This document shows, one piece after another, positions 50,004 through 57,735 of a stretch of 57,735 nt of DNA. Both the position numbers and the translations under genes were made by a program. Location of the stretch: assembly GCF_001894825.1 (NCBI RefSeq), contig NZ_BCWY01000063.1, positions 1 to 57,735 of the forward strand, given 5' to 3'. Numbering within the stretch: position 1 is the first letter of the stretch; each line of letters begins with the position of its first letter. The notes under the pieces are model-generated. The model had not been told where the DNA came from. It ran no database searches and was given only the letters and a program-made list of their open reading frames with translations. The DNA is from Rhodococcus jostii NBRC 16295 (lineage in GTDB: Bacteria; Actinomycetota; Actinomycetes; Mycobacteriales; Mycobacteriaceae).

Positions 50004-50435
50004 ATGGCTTCCGTCTCCGTCGCAGCGTCCCTGCCCGCCTCCCCCGACAAGGCGTGGGACGCCCTCTCCAACCTGTCCCGCTGGGAAGAATGGCTCACCA
50101 TCCACCAGTCCTGGAAGAGCGAGATCCCGGCCGAGGTCGCGCCGGGATCGAAGTTCACCGAGGTCGTCTCCGTGATGGGCATGGCCAACAAGATCGAGTG
50201 GACCGTCACCGAGGTGGAGGTGCCCGAGAGGGTGAAGATCTCCGGCACCGGCATGGCCGGGGTGACCGTCGAATTCACCCTGAAGGTCGAGCCGGACGGC
50301 GCCGGCTCCAAGGCGATCATCGACGCGAGCTTCACCGGCACGATGATCGTCGGCCCCATCGGCAAGGCCGTCGCCAAGAACGCGAAGGCAGATCTGGAGG
50401 CGTCCCTGGCCGGGTTCGCCGACATGGTGGGCTGA
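50004..50435 (+). CDS. SRPBCC (START-like) lipid-binding protein
   Basis: 143-aa polyketide-cyclase/START-like fold: VAASLPASPDKAWDALSNLSRWEEWLTIHQSW at the N-terminus and a long C-terminal helix (GPIGKAVAKNAKADLEASLAGFADMVG), the CoxG/SRPBCC pattern. Such proteins form a hydrophobic pocket and may carry the acyl substrate or help an oxidation step. ATG 50004 has AGGAG upstream. It lies 46 bp after the thiolase and 5 bp before the MaoC gene, so it belongs to the operon. No catalytic residues can be assigned. Confidence 0.85.
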   Translation: MASVSVAASLPASPDKAWDALSNLSRWEEWLTIHQSWKSEIPAEVAPGSKFTEVVSVMGMANKIEWTVTEVEVPERVKISGTGMAGVTVEFTLKVEPDGAGSKAIIDASFTGTMIVGPIGKAVAKNAKADLEASLAGFADMVG

Positions 50436-50440
50436 TCCGC

Positions 50441-51316
50441 ATGACCACCCCCACAGTCGAATTCGACACGAGCGGGCTCGGCGAGTGGACCGATCCGCAA
50501 CGGTTCGAGGTCACCGCCGAGCGCATCGCCGAATACGCGGCGGCCACCAACGATCCCATCGAACGCCACCTCGCGGGCGAGGTGGCGCCCCCGGTATTCG
50601 CCGTGGTCCCCGCGTTCACATCGATGGCGCCGGCCGCCCTGTCCGTCGCCCCGGTCGAACTGCTCATGAAACTCGTGCACGGCGAGCAGGACTTCCACTT
50701 CCACCGCCCGATCTTCCCCTGCGACAACCTCGTGGTCCGCGCGAAGCCGATCGGTTTCGAGGGCCGCCAGAACGGCTCCACCGTCGTCGTCTACGTCGAA
50801 ACCGTGACGGAGGAAGGCGAACTGGTCAACGAGCAGTGGATGACTGCCTTCTTCCGCAAGGTCGACGCCGGTGCCGGGCTCGGCGAGCAGGCACCCGCCC
50901 ACCGGTTCGACGAGACCCTGCGCGGACAGGCCGCCGTCGCATCGGTCACCCAGCACATCGACGAGGACCAGACGTTCCGGTACTCCCCCGCATCCGGTGA
51001 CCCGATGCCGATCCACCTGGACGACGAGATCGCCCGGATGTCCGGCCTGCCCGGGATCATCAACCACGGCCTGTGCACCATGGCGTTCACGTCGTGGGCG
51101 GCGCTCACCGAACTCGCCGACGGCAGGACCGAACGCCTCCGCCGTCTCGCGGTGCGGTTCGCGAAGCCCGTGCTGCCCGGCCAGGACATCGCCACCCGGT
51201 TCCGGCGGTCCGGCGAATCCACGGGCGGGGCAACGTCGTACGCCTACGAGACCACCGTCGGCGACGAGCCGGTCATCAAGGACGGCCTCGCCGTCATCGC
51301 GGACACAGAAACTTAG
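50441..51316 (+). CDS. MaoC-like enoyl-CoA hydratase (double hot dog)
   Basis: 291-aa (R)-specific enoyl-CoA hydratase type. The C-terminal hot-dog half holds the hydratase-2 motif YSPASGDPMPIHLDDEIARMSGLPGIINHGLCTMAF with the catalytic Asp-His pair (~190-195). The N-terminal half (FEVTAERIAEYAAATNDP) is a degenerate hot dog, as in MFE-2-like hydratases acting on bulky acyl-CoAs. ATG 50441 lies 5 bp after the SRPBCC gene. With the neighbouring SDR it would perform the hydration and second oxidation of beta-oxidation. Confidence 0.9.
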   Translation: MTTPTVEFDTSGLGEWTDPQRFEVTAERIAEYAAATNDPIERHLAGEVAPPVFAVVPAFTSMAPAALSVAPVELLMKLVHGEQDFHFHRPIFPCDNLVVRAKPIGFEGRQNGSTVVVYVETVTEEGELVNEQWMTAFFRKVDAGAGLGEQAPAHRFDETLRGQAAVASVTQHIDEDQTFRYSPASGDPMPIHLDDEIARMSGLPGIINHGLCTMAFTSWAALTELADGRTERLRRLAVRFAKPVLPGQDIATRFRRSGESTGGATSYAYETTVGDEPVIKDGLAVIADTET

Positions 51317-51328
51317 GAGAGCGCACAC

Positions 51329-52198
51329 ATGGGAACACTCGACGGACGGGTGGCCGTCGTCACCGGCGCCGGACGCGGAATCGGCCGGGAGCACGCACTG
51401 CTCTTCGCCCGTGAGGGCGCTGCCGTGGTCGTCAACGACCTCGGCGGTGCGAACGACGGCACCGGCGAGGACGCGGGCCCGGCGCAGCAGGTCGTCGACG
51501 AGATCGTCGCCGCGGGCGGCACGGCAGTCGCGAACACCGACAACGTCGCGTCGTGGGCCGGCGCGGAAGGACTCGTCGATCAAGCGGTGAGCGAGTTCGG
51601 CCGACTCGACGTCCTCGTCAACAACGCGGGCATCCTGCGGGACGCCTTCATCGCGGGCATGACCGAAAGCCAGTGGGACGCCGTCATCGCCGTGCATCTC
51701 AAGGGCCACGCCGCCACCCTGCACCACGCGGCGGCGTACTGGAAGGCGCAGACCAAGGCGGGCGAAACCGTGAACGCGTCCGTGATCAACACCGCGTCGG
51801 CGTCGGGCACGTTCATGCCCAACGCGGGCCAGGGCAACTACGGCGCCGCGAAGGCGGGCATCGCCGCACTCACCCTGGTCGCCGCGGACGAGCTCGAGCG
51901 CTACGGCGTCCGGGTCAACGCGATCGCGCCGATCGCCCGCACCCGGCTCACGCTGGCCACCCCGGGTATGGGCGCGCTGTTCGCCGAGGAGGTACCGGAG
52001 GGCGAGTTCGACGCGTTCAGCCCCGCCAACATCTCTCCGCTCGTCGCGCGTCTCGCCGACGCGAACTGCAAGATCACCGGCAAGGTGTTCGCTGTGCAGG
52101 GCGGGGCCATCTCCGAGCTCGCCGGCTGGCACGACGTCACGACCATCGAGAGCGACGGCCCGTGGACCGTCGCCGACCTCGCCGACCGGCTCGGCTGA
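51329..52198 (+). CDS. SDR, (3R)-hydroxyacyl-CoA dehydrogenase-like
   Basis: 289-aa short-chain dehydrogenase resembling the dehydrogenase part of peroxisomal multifunctional enzyme 2. Cofactor loop VVTGAGRGIGREHALLFA (~10-27); VVVNDLGG indicates NAD preference; LVNNAGILRD; catalytic Ser in NTASASGTF (~155) and Tyr-x-x-x-Lys in GQGNYGAAKAGIAALT (~170). ATG 51329 has AGGAGAG upstream. It would oxidise the hydroxyacyl-CoA made by the adjacent MaoC hydratase to the 3-oxoacyl-CoA for the thiolase. Thirteen bp from maoC and twelve from the next gene: one operon. Confidence 0.91.
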   Translation: MGTLDGRVAVVTGAGRGIGREHALLFAREGAAVVVNDLGGANDGTGEDAGPAQQVVDEIVAAGGTAVANTDNVASWAGAEGLVDQAVSEFGRLDVLVNNAGILRDAFIAGMTESQWDAVIAVHLKGHAATLHHAAAYWKAQTKAGETVNASVINTASASGTFMPNAGQGNYGAAKAGIAALTLVAADELERYGVRVNAIAPIARTRLTLATPGMGALFAEEVPEGEFDAFSPANISPLVARLADANCKITGKVFAVQGGAISELAGWHDVTTIESDGPWTVADLADRLG

Positions 52199-52209
52199 AG
52201 GGCCCCGAC

Positions 52210-54423
52210 ATGGCCAAGAACACGTACGAGCTCGGGCTCGGGCTCACCGAGGAACACCGGGCCCTCGCCGACTCGGTCCGCGCATTCGCCGAACGCACCA
52301 TCACCTCCGATCACGTCCGGTCCGCGGTCGAGTCCACGGGCGAGGACAAGTTTCCGCCGTTCTGGGATGCTCTCGTCGGTCAGGACCTGCTGGGACTGCA
52401 CATCCCCGAGGACAAGGGCGGTCACGGTGCCGGGCTCCTCACGATGGCGGTGGCTCTCGAAGCCCTGGGGCGGACGGTCGCTCCGGGCCCGTTCGTCCCG
52501 ACCGCGCTGTCCGCCGCCCTCGTGGCGGCCGCCGATTCCAAGGTCGGCATCGAGCTGATGCCGGGACTGCTCGACGGATCACACACGGCCGCAGTCGCGT
52601 TGGGCCGGACGCTCGACGCTTCGGCGCACGACGGCGGATACCGGGTGTCGGGTGTCGCGGACGCCGTCCTCGGCGGCGAGCATGCCGACATCGTGCTGCT
52701 CCCGATCACCGTCGGCGACGACGTCCGCTGGGCCGTCGTCGATTCCGCGGATGTCACCGTCACCGTGCAGGACAGCATCGATGTGCTCCGAGGCTCGGCC
52801 CGGATCACCGCCACCGACGTGCAGGTGGGAGCCGACCGGATCCTCGACGGGCTCAGCGAGCGGCGTGTCCGGTCGATCGCCACCGTCGTCCTCGGTGCGG
52901 AGGCGACCGGCGTGATGTCCTGGTGCGTGTCCACCGCATCCGAGTACGCGAAGACGCGGGTGCAGTTCGGGCGTCCGATCGGCCAGTTCCAGGGCGTCAA
53001 GCACAAGTGCGCCCACATGGGCATCGCCCTGGAGAAGGCGCGCGCGGTGCTGTGGGATGCCGCGTCCGCCCTCGACAACGGCGACGACACCGCCGATTTC
53101 GCCGCCGACGTCGCCGCCGTCATCGTTCCCGACGCCGCGGTGCAGTGCGCGCAGGACTGCATCCAGGTCCACGGCGGCATCGGATTCACCTGGGAGCACG
53201 ACGCGCACCTGTACTACCGCCGCGCGCTGTCGATCCGCGGGATCCTCGGCACCCGGGAGGAGCGTGCCACCCGCGTGGCCGATCAGTCGCTCGCCGGCAC
53301 CGCCCGCACCTCCGTACTGGAACTGCCGGGCGAGGCCGAAACGATCCGCACGACAGTGCGAGCGGAACTCGTTCCACTGGTCGGTCTCGACGAGGACGAC
53401 CAGCTGATCGCGCTCGGTGACGGCGGCTGGGTGCAGCCGCACCTGCCGAAGCCGTACGGCCGCAGCGCGTCCCCGCTGGAGCAGATCGTCATCGCCCAGG
53501 AGATCACGGCAGCCGGCATCCCGATGCCGCAGCTGCTGATGGGCGGCTGGGCGGTGCAGGCCGTCGTCGCCCACGGCACCGACGCGCAGAAGCAGGACCT
53601 CGCCGTCCCCACCCTGCGCGGAGATCTGGTGTGGTGCCAGCTGTTCAGCGAACCGGGGGCCGGCTCCGACCTCGCGTCGCTGACGACGAAGGCGGAGAAG
53701 GTCGACGGCGGCTGGACGGTGACCGGGCAGAAGATCTGGACCACGGTCGCGCAGTTCTCCGACTGGGCGATGCTGATCGCCCGCACCGACCCGTCCAAGC
53801 CGAAACACGAGGGAATCACCTACTTCGTGCTGGACATGTCGACGCCTGGGGTGACCGTCCGGCCGCTACGCGAGATGACCGGGTCGGCCCTGTTCAACGA
53901 GGTCTTCCTCGACGACGTGTTCATCCCCGACGCCAACGTGGTCGGGAACGTGAACGACGGCTGGAACGTGGCCCGCACGACCCTCGCCGGCGAGCGGGTG
54001 GCGCTGAGCCAGAAGATGGAGGCCTACGCCACCGACAAGGACCTGCTGCAGTTCGCCCGCGGCCGGGAACTGGGACCGCTGGCCCGTTTCCGCGTCGGCG
54101 AACTGGTGGCCGAGAGCCAGGCCATCGATCTGATCGGTTCCCGCATCGTGCTGAAGCAACTGTCGGGGGCGGACGTGAGCACCACGTCGAGCGTCGGGAA
54201 GCTGCTCGGCATGGGGCTCGGACAGTCGATCGCCGAGTTCGTCGTCGCCGAACTCGGCGCCGCGGGTGCCGTGAGCATTCCGGGTGAGCCGAGCGACAAG
54301 GCGATGGAGCAGCTGATCGCCGGGCGCGCCACCACCATCTACGGCGGCACCACCGAGGTGCAGCTCAACGTGATCGGTGAACGCATGCTCGGGCTTCCGC
54401 GCGACGCGCAGGGGGTGTCGTGA
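52210..54423 (+). CDS. Double-domain acyl-CoA dehydrogenase (tandem ACAD fusion)
   Basis: 737-aa fusion of two acyl-CoA dehydrogenase units, comparable to mycobacterial FadE34/FadE22-type proteins that replace an alpha2beta2 heterotetramer. Domain 1 (~1-375): LTEEHRALADSVRAFAERTI, RVQFGRPIGQFQGVKHKCAHM, CIQVHGGIGFTWEHDAHLYYRRA. Domain 2 (~385-737): QLFSEPGAGSDLASL with FAD/substrate contacts, KIWTTVAQFSDWAML, and C-terminal ATTIYGGTTEVQLNVIGERMLGLPRD. The second domain keeps more of the flavin-binding pattern. ATG 52210. It ends the TetR-controlled operon and would introduce the double bond in a bulky acyl-CoA, perhaps a steroid or isoprenoid side chain; substrate inferred only from family. 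Confidence 0.9.
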   Translation: MAKNTYELGLGLTEEHRALADSVRAFAERTITSDHVRSAVESTGEDKFPPFWDALVGQDLLGLHIPEDKGGHGAGLLTMAVALEALGRTVAPGPFVPTALSAALVAAADSKVGIELMPGLLDGSHTAAVALGRTLDASAHDGGYRVSGVADAVLGGEHADIVLLPITVGDDVRWAVVDSADVTVTVQDSIDVLRGSARITATDVQVGADRILDGLSERRVRSIATVVLGAEATGVMSWCVSTASEYAKTRVQFGRPIGQFQGVKHKCAHMGIALEKARAVLWDAASALDNGDDTADFAADVAAVIVPDAAVQCAQDCIQVHGGIGFTWEHDAHLYYRRALSIRGILGTREERATRVADQSLAGTARTSVLELPGEAETIRTTVRAELVPLVGLDEDDQLIALGDGGWVQPHLPKPYGRSASPLEQIVIAQEITAAGIPMPQLLMGGWAVQAVVAHGTDAQKQDLAVPTLRGDLVWCQLFSEPGAGSDLASLTTKAEKVDGGWTVTGQKIWTTVAQFSDWAMLIARTDPSKPKHEGITYFVLDMSTPGVTVRPLREMTGSALFNEVFLDDVFIPDANVVGNVNDGWNVARTTLAGERVALSQKMEAYATDKDLLQFARGRELGPLARFRVGELVAESQAIDLIGSRIVLKQLSGADVSTTSSVGKLLGMGLGQSIAEFVVAELGAAGAVSIPGEPSDKAMEQLIAGRATTIYGGTTEVQLNVIGERMLGLPRDAQGVS

Positions 54424-54432
54424 CGGGGGGAC

Positions 54433-54894
54433 CTATCCGCGATCGGCATCGGGCGGGAAGCCACCGGTCGCGATGGGTCCCCATTCGTCGATGGTGATCC
54501 GGATGAGGCTCTTGTTCTGCTTCCGCATGGCGTCCCGGTACTCGTCCCAATCGGGGTGCTCCCCGGAGATGCCACGGAAGTACTCCACCAGCGGCTCGAG
54601 TGCGTCGGGCAGGTCCAGCACCTCGGCCGTGCCGTCGATCTGCACGTAGGCGCCGTTGAACTCGTCGGAGAGCACGCACACGCTCACGGCGGGGTCGTGT
54701 CGCACGTTCGCGGCCTTGGCGCGCTGCGGGTAGGTGGAGACGACGATCCGTCCCTCCTCGTCGAGTCCCGACGTGACCGGGGAGATCTGCAGGCCTCCGG
54801 ACCGCTTCCGGGTGATCAGGACGCTGCGATGTCGCGGTCGGACGAAGTCGAGCAATTCTTCCCGCGTGACGCGGTCTGCGGTGGCGACGGCCAT
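54433..54894 (-). CDS. PPOX-class F420/flavin-dependent split-barrel protein
   Basis: 153-aa split beta-barrel protein of the Rv1155/TIGR03618-like group found in F420-producing actinobacteria. Visible features: RPRHRSVLITRKRSGGLQISPVTSGLDEEGRIVVSTYPQRAKAANVRHDP, the usual cofactor-facing N-terminal sheet, and YVQIDGTAEVLDLPDALEPLVEYFRGISGEHPDWDEYRDAM. It could bind F420, FMN or a haem-like ligand. ATG 54894 gives the family length. It is convergent with the acyl-CoA operon (9-bp gap) and diverges from the GntR gene. Confidence 0.85.
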   Translation of the reverse strand: MAVATADRVTREELLDFVRPRHRSVLITRKRSGGLQISPVTSGLDEEGRIVVSTYPQRAKAANVRHDPAVSVCVLSDEFNGAYVQIDGTAEVLDLPDALEPLVEYFRGISGEHPDWDEYRDAMRKQNKSLIRITIDEWGPIATGGFPPDADRG

Positions 54895-54948
54895 GGTGCA
54901 CCTCTCCTCTGCTGCGGTGGTCCTTTCCGATTCACCATAGGCCCGGGT

Positions 54949-54972
54949 CAGTCCTCAGACGTCTGAGGACTG
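54949..54972. promoter_or_regulatory. 24-bp perfect palindrome, probable GntR operator
   Basis: The 12-bp arm CAGTCCTCAGAC (54949-54960) is followed directly by its exact complement (54961-54972). It ends 15 bp before the GntR start codon at 54988 and lies 54 bp before the divergent PPOX start. The spacing suggests autoregulation by the FadR-type GntR protein and possibly control of the PPOX gene. Confidence 0.75.
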
Positions 54973-54987
54973 TGTTAGCGTCGCCGC

Positions 54988-55680
54988 ATGCCCGGACGCC
55001 ACACCCTCCGCAACGGACCGCTGGTCCCCCAGCTCGAGGAACTCCTCACCGCGTGGATCCGCGACGGCAAGTGGACGCTCGGCAGTCGCATCCCCAGCGA
55101 AGCCGAACTGGCCGCTGAACTGGGTGTCGGCCGTTCGTCCGTGCGCGAGGCCGTTCGACTGCTCGCCCGCGACGGACTGCTCGACGTCCGGCACGGCGTC
55201 GGCACGTTCGTCGCCCAGCCACCCACCGGCGGCGCCGGGCTCGAGAAGCTGCTGCGCCGCGCCCGGCTGCTCGAGGTGTACGAGGTGCGGCGCGCCCTCG
55301 AGATCGAGGCGGCCCGGCTCGCCGCGGAACGCGTACGCCCCGAGGATCTTCGACGTCTGCGCGCGCAACTGTCGGCCCGCCACGACAGCACCACCGAGTC
55401 GACCGCGGTTTTCGTCGCCGCCGACCTCGACTTCCACGCCGCGATCCTCGAGATCGCCGGCAACTCCATCCTGTCCGCACTGTTCGACTCGATCCGGCCG
55501 CTCCTCGTCGACGCGCTCGCCGAACTCGTCGATCACGAACCGGGCAGACCCGACACCAGCTGCGCCCACGACGATCTGTTCCGCGCGCTGGAAGCAGGCG
55601 ACGCCGAGGCGGCCGTCGCCGCGACGGCCGCCAACCTCGATCCGACCATGTCGATACTGCGGAAAGGCGAAAATCAGTGA
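54988..55680 (+). CDS. GntR-family regulator, FadR/FCD subfamily
   Basis: 230-aa regulator. Winged helix at residues ~8-75 (LVPQLEELLTAWIRDGKWTLGSRIPSEAELAAELGVGRSSVREAVRLLARDGLLDVRHGVGTFV). The C-terminal all-helical FCD domain shows the metal-site pattern with Asp/His in LDFHAAILEIAGN and CAHDDLF. Ligands of this group are usually carboxylates. ATG 54988 lies 15 bp after a perfect palindrome, so the mRNA leader must be very short. Its stop overlaps the ABC ATPase start by 4 nt (GTGA), so the two are translationally coupled. Confidence 0.9.
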   Translation: MPGRHTLRNGPLVPQLEELLTAWIRDGKWTLGSRIPSEAELAAELGVGRSSVREAVRLLARDGLLDVRHGVGTFVAQPPTGGAGLEKLLRRARLLEVYEVRRALEIEAARLAAERVRPEDLRRLRAQLSARHDSTTESTAVFVAADLDFHAAILEIAGNSILSALFDSIRPLLVDALAELVDHEPGRPDTSCAHDDLFRALEAGDAEAAVAATAANLDPTMSILRKGENQ

Positions 55681-56483
55681 CCACCCCGGATTCGGTCGTC
55701 AGCATCGAGCACGTCGACCTCGTGCGGAGCGGACGGTATCTGCTCAGCGACATCACCCTCCGCATCGAACGCGGACAGCACTGGGTGCTGCTCGGCGCGA
55801 ACGGTGCAGGCAAAAGCACACTCCTGAGCATGCTCGGCGCCTTCGCACACCCCACACACGGCACCGTCCACGTGCTCGGCCACCGGCTGGGCCGGGTCGA
55901 CATGCGCGAGTTGCGCGCCCACATCGGGCACGTCAACCCGCGGCACCGCATCGACGCGCCGCTGACCGTCCGCGACGTCGTGCTCACCGGACTCACCAAC
56001 ACACCCGAGTTCGTGCCGCGGTGGACACCGTCCCCGGAGCAGATCGCCCGCGCCGACGAACTGATCGCCTCCCTCGGCATGCAGAAGCACACGGACGCCC
56101 TGTGGCCCAATCTGTCCCAGGGCGAACGCGGCCGGGCCCTGATCGCACGGGCCCTGATGGCGGAACCGCAACTCCTCCTGCTCGACGAACCCGCCACCGG
56201 CCTCGATCTCGCTGCGCGAGAACAACTCCTCACCGCACTCGACGAACTGCGCGAACGCTACCCGAGCCTCGCCAGCATCCTCGTCACCCACCACCTCGAG
56301 GAAATCCCCACCACCACGACGCACGCCGTCCTCATCCGCGACGGCCGGGTGATCGCTCGAGGCCACGTCGCGGACGTCCTCACCACCGAACACATCAGCG
56401 AGTGCTTCGACCACCCCATCGAGATCACCCGGCAACGCGGCCGATGGGTCGCGCAGACGCGGGTCCCCGAGGCGGTCGGGTAG
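55677..56483 (+). CDS. ABC transporter ATP-binding protein (orphan)
   Basis: 268-aa ATPase with a single nucleotide-binding domain. Walker A GANGAGKST (~40-48), signature LSQGERGRALIARAL (~148), Walker B LLLLDEPATGLD (~166-177) and switch His in ILVTHHLEEI (~205). ISDITLRIERGQHWVLL start resembles ModC/YlmA-like cytosolic ATPases. No permease or binding protein gene is near, so it may work with a distant permease or act in a non-transport role. GTG 55677 overlaps the GntR stop. It is the main candidate target of the palindrome-bound GntR. Confidence 0.9.
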   Translation: MTTPDSVVSIEHVDLVRSGRYLLSDITLRIERGQHWVLLGANGAGKSTLLSMLGAFAHPTHGTVHVLGHRLGRVDMRELRAHIGHVNPRHRIDAPLTVRDVVLTGLTNTPEFVPRWTPSPEQIARADELIASLGMQKHTDALWPNLSQGERGRALIARALMAEPQLLLLDEPATGLDLAAREQLLTALDELRERYPSLASILVTHHLEEIPTTTTHAVLIRDGRVIARGHVADVLTTEHISECFDHPIEITRQRGRWVAQTRVPEAVG

Positions 56484-56511
56484 CCGCCGATCGCGGTGCA
56501 CACTGGATCGC

Positions 56512-56694
56512 ATGGCACGAGGCGACCACCCGCAGCGCACCCCGTTCTACGGTGTGGTGCTGATCGTCGTCGCGATGGCGGCGGCGATGATCGTGAACCG
56601 CACCGCCCCCGTCTGGGTGCAGGTGCCGGTCTACGTCCTGGCCGTCCTCGCCGCGATGGCCGGTTTCGTGATGACGTTCCGCGATCGGTCCTGA
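56512..56694 (+). CDS. Small two-TM membrane protein
   Basis: 60-aa protein with two hydrophobic segments (YGVVLIVVAMAAAMIV; VPVYVLAVLAAMAGFVM), a short charged N-terminus and the tail TFRDRS. Positive residues at both ends suggest both termini are cytosolic. It lies 28 bp after the ABC ATPase gene and may be co-transcribed, but it is too small for a normal ABC permease. Family and function unknown. Confidence 0.65.
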   Translation: MARGDHPQRTPFYGVVLIVVAMAAAMIVNRTAPVWVQVPVYVLAVLAAMAGFVMTFRDRS

Positions 56695-56710
56695 GCGGCA
56701 GCCGAGAGCG

Positions 56711-57586
56711 TCAGTCGATCGCGAACAACCGTGCCGCGTTGTCGTGGCAGACCGCCCGCAGCCACGGCTCACCGAGGTCGAATCGGGTGAGACCCTCGAG
56801 CGCGTCCAGGTAGGGGTACGGAATGTTGGGGAAGTCGCTGCCGAACACGATCCGCTCCTGCAGATCGGCCAGCCGGTGGACCTCGTCGCGGGGAAACGGT
56901 GTGGCCGCTTCGGTGTAGTCCGTGAACGCCATCGTGGTGTCGAGGTACACGTTGGGGTATTTGCCGGCCAGGTCCAGGAATTCCCGGTACTCCGGCAGAC
57001 CCATGTGCGCGATGATCAGGTGCAGTCTCGGGTACCGCGACAGCAGCTCGGCGATGGGTTCGGGCCCGGTGTACGTGCCGGGTGCCGGTCCCGACCCACA
57101 GTGGATGACGGTCGGGACACCCGACTCCTGCAGCGCACCCCAGACGGGGTCGAGGAGCGGATCGTTGGGTGAGTACTGCCCCACCTGGATGTGTGACTTG
57201 AAGACGCGCGTGCCCGACTCGATCGCCTCGGCGACGTACTCGGCCGCGGACTCCTCCGGGTAGAACGTGGACGTCCGCAGGCAGTCGGGGGTCTGCTGGG
57301 CGAATTCGCCCGACCACTGGTTGAGCCACGCAGCCATGTCCGGCTTGTGCGGGTAGATCATCGACGTGAACCGCCGGACGCCGAACCCGCGGAGGTGTTC
57401 GACGCGGACGTCTTCTTCGTGCCGGTAGTGGATCGGCCATTCACGCCCGGTGAGGGGGCCGACGGCGTCGAAATAGCCCCACACCTTCTCCATTACGTTC
57501 GCGGGCATGAAATGGGTGTGGACGTCGATGATGCCGGGCAGTCCCAGCGCACGCCAGAACTCCTGAACCCGCAGATCCTCGGTCAA
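56711..57586 (-). CDS. Amidohydrolase 2-family metal-dependent hydrolase
   Basis: 291-aa TIM-barrel enzyme (COG2159 type). The metal-binding H-x-H is in GIIDVHTHFMP (~18-24), further ligands in VFKSHIQVGQYSPND and VIHCGSGP, LIIAHMGLPEY and the terminal Asp in IVFGSDFPNIPYPYL (~240). Relatives decarboxylate aromatic acids (ACMSD-like) or hydrolyse cyclic substrates. TTG 57586 was preferred because GAGGAG stands 8 nt upstream and homology begins soon after; the longer frame to 57622 lacks a ribosome site. It follows the Ala/Pro-rich gene at the right edge by 60 bp, perhaps in one operon. Confidence 0.83.
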   Translation of the reverse strand: MTEDLRVQEFWRALGLPGIIDVHTHFMPANVMEKVWGYFDAVGPLTGREWPIHYRHEEDVRVEHLRGFGVRRFTSMIYPHKPDMAAWLNQWSGEFAQQTPDCLRTSTFYPEESAAEYVAEAIESGTRVFKSHIQVGQYSPNDPLLDPVWGALQESGVPTVIHCGSGPAPGTYTGPEPIAELLSRYPRLHLIIAHMGLPEYREFLDLAGKYPNVYLDTTMAFTDYTEAATPFPRDEVHRLADLQERIVFGSDFPNIPYPYLDALEGLTRFDLGEPWLRAVCHDNAARLFAID

Positions 57587-57646
57587 CAGACTTCTCCTCG
57601 ACAGGTGCCGGGCACGGAGCACCGGCAGATGAGAACAGGGGCGGAC

Positions 57647-57735
57647 TCAGAACAGCGTGAACGCGTCCTCGGCCTCGGGAGTGGACGGAGCGACGGCCGC
57701 CGGTGCCGGCGCGGCGGGCGCGACCGGCGCCGGTG
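57647..57735 (-). CDS. C-terminal end of an Ala/Pro-rich protein, cut by the window edge
   Basis: The last 28 codons before a TGA at 57647-57649: an Ala/Pro/Val-rich stretch, then TPEAEDAFTLF at the C-terminus. The low-complexity linker and short acidic-aromatic tail do not identify the family. Same strand as the amidohydrolase downstream. Confidence 0.55.
   Translation of the reverse strand, partial: PAPVAPAAPAPAAVAPSTPEAEDAFTLF

Noticed and set aside
51553..52209. Upstream extension of the double acyl-CoA dehydrogenase
   Set aside because: Shadow of the SDR gene; the dehydrogenase begins at ATG 52210 with a recognisable N-terminus.
1..57735. tRNA, rRNA or CRISPR arrays
   Set aside because: No cloverleaf-type sequence with conserved TTCGA arm and no regularly spaced repeats were noticed by eye; a tRNAscan or CRISPR search was not possible.

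Overview
The window is high-GC (about two thirds G+C) actinobacterial chromosome. FadE25- and FadB2-like beta-oxidation enzymes, a DagK/AGPS-like pair, a mycothiol-type TIGR03086 protein, an F420-type PPOX protein, a KstR-type operator and many TetR/lipid-oxidation genes point to Rhodococcus, probably the R. jostii/opacus/wratislaviensis group. The genus is an inference from recognised protein families; no rRNA is present to confirm it.

Layout. 1-8545 (minus) is the N-terminal part of a large nonribosomal peptide synthetase that runs off the left edge: a starter-type C domain, an extra C-terminal half of a C domain, A1-T1, C2-A2-T2 and C3. A2 carries the canonical threonine code. A TetR gene diverges from it. 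9.5-11.6 kb holds fadE25 and fadB2. 11.6-20.7 kb is a mixed segment: a UbiG-like methyltransferase, a frameshifted membrane protein, two DHA2-type MFS exporters, a secreted protein, a GNAT, a small alarmone synthetase overlapping a TetR gene, a DoxX/NAD-binding pair and an S4 protein. 20.7-28 kb contains dagK, an AGPS-like flavoprotein, an MFS permease, an aldo-keto reductase, a TIGR03086 protein and ilvD. 28-37.4 kb contains a secreted serine protease, a DUF6319-like protein, an adenylate cyclase, a TetR/MFS pair, an AurF-like diiron oxygenase, a SulP-STAS-carbonic anhydrase fusion and a gamma-carbonic-anhydrase-like protein. 37.4-41.5 kb carries an AhpD-like protein with a divergent MocR regulator, then a sulfur operon (Cys-containing leader peptide, hairpins, OsmC, O-acetylhomoserine sulfhydrylase). 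41.5-43.05 kb is mobile DNA: an IS701-family element inserted at the edge of a 162-bp MITE-like element. 43-45.7 kb has an HsaA-like oxygenase with a perfect KstR box and a divergent Nramp gene. 45.7-48 kb is a polytopic Ser/Thr kinase. 48-54.4 kb is a TetR-controlled acyl-CoA catabolic operon (thiolase, SRPBCC, MaoC, SDR, double acyl-CoA dehydrogenase). The right end has a PPOX protein, a FadR-type GntR coupled to an ABC ATPase, a small membrane protein, an amidohydrolase and the 3' end of an Ala/Pro-rich gene.

The most interesting signals are a leaderless Cys-codon leader peptide followed by two perfect hairpins before the sulfur operon; a possible -1 frameshift heptamer in the IS701-type transposase together with its CTAG insertion next to a MITE; the extra half C domain in the NRPS; a KstR box at an HsaA-like gene; two copies of a palindromic intergenic element; and several long perfect operator palindromes, some superimposed on clear promoter hexamers. 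No tRNA, rRNA or CRISPR array was recognised.
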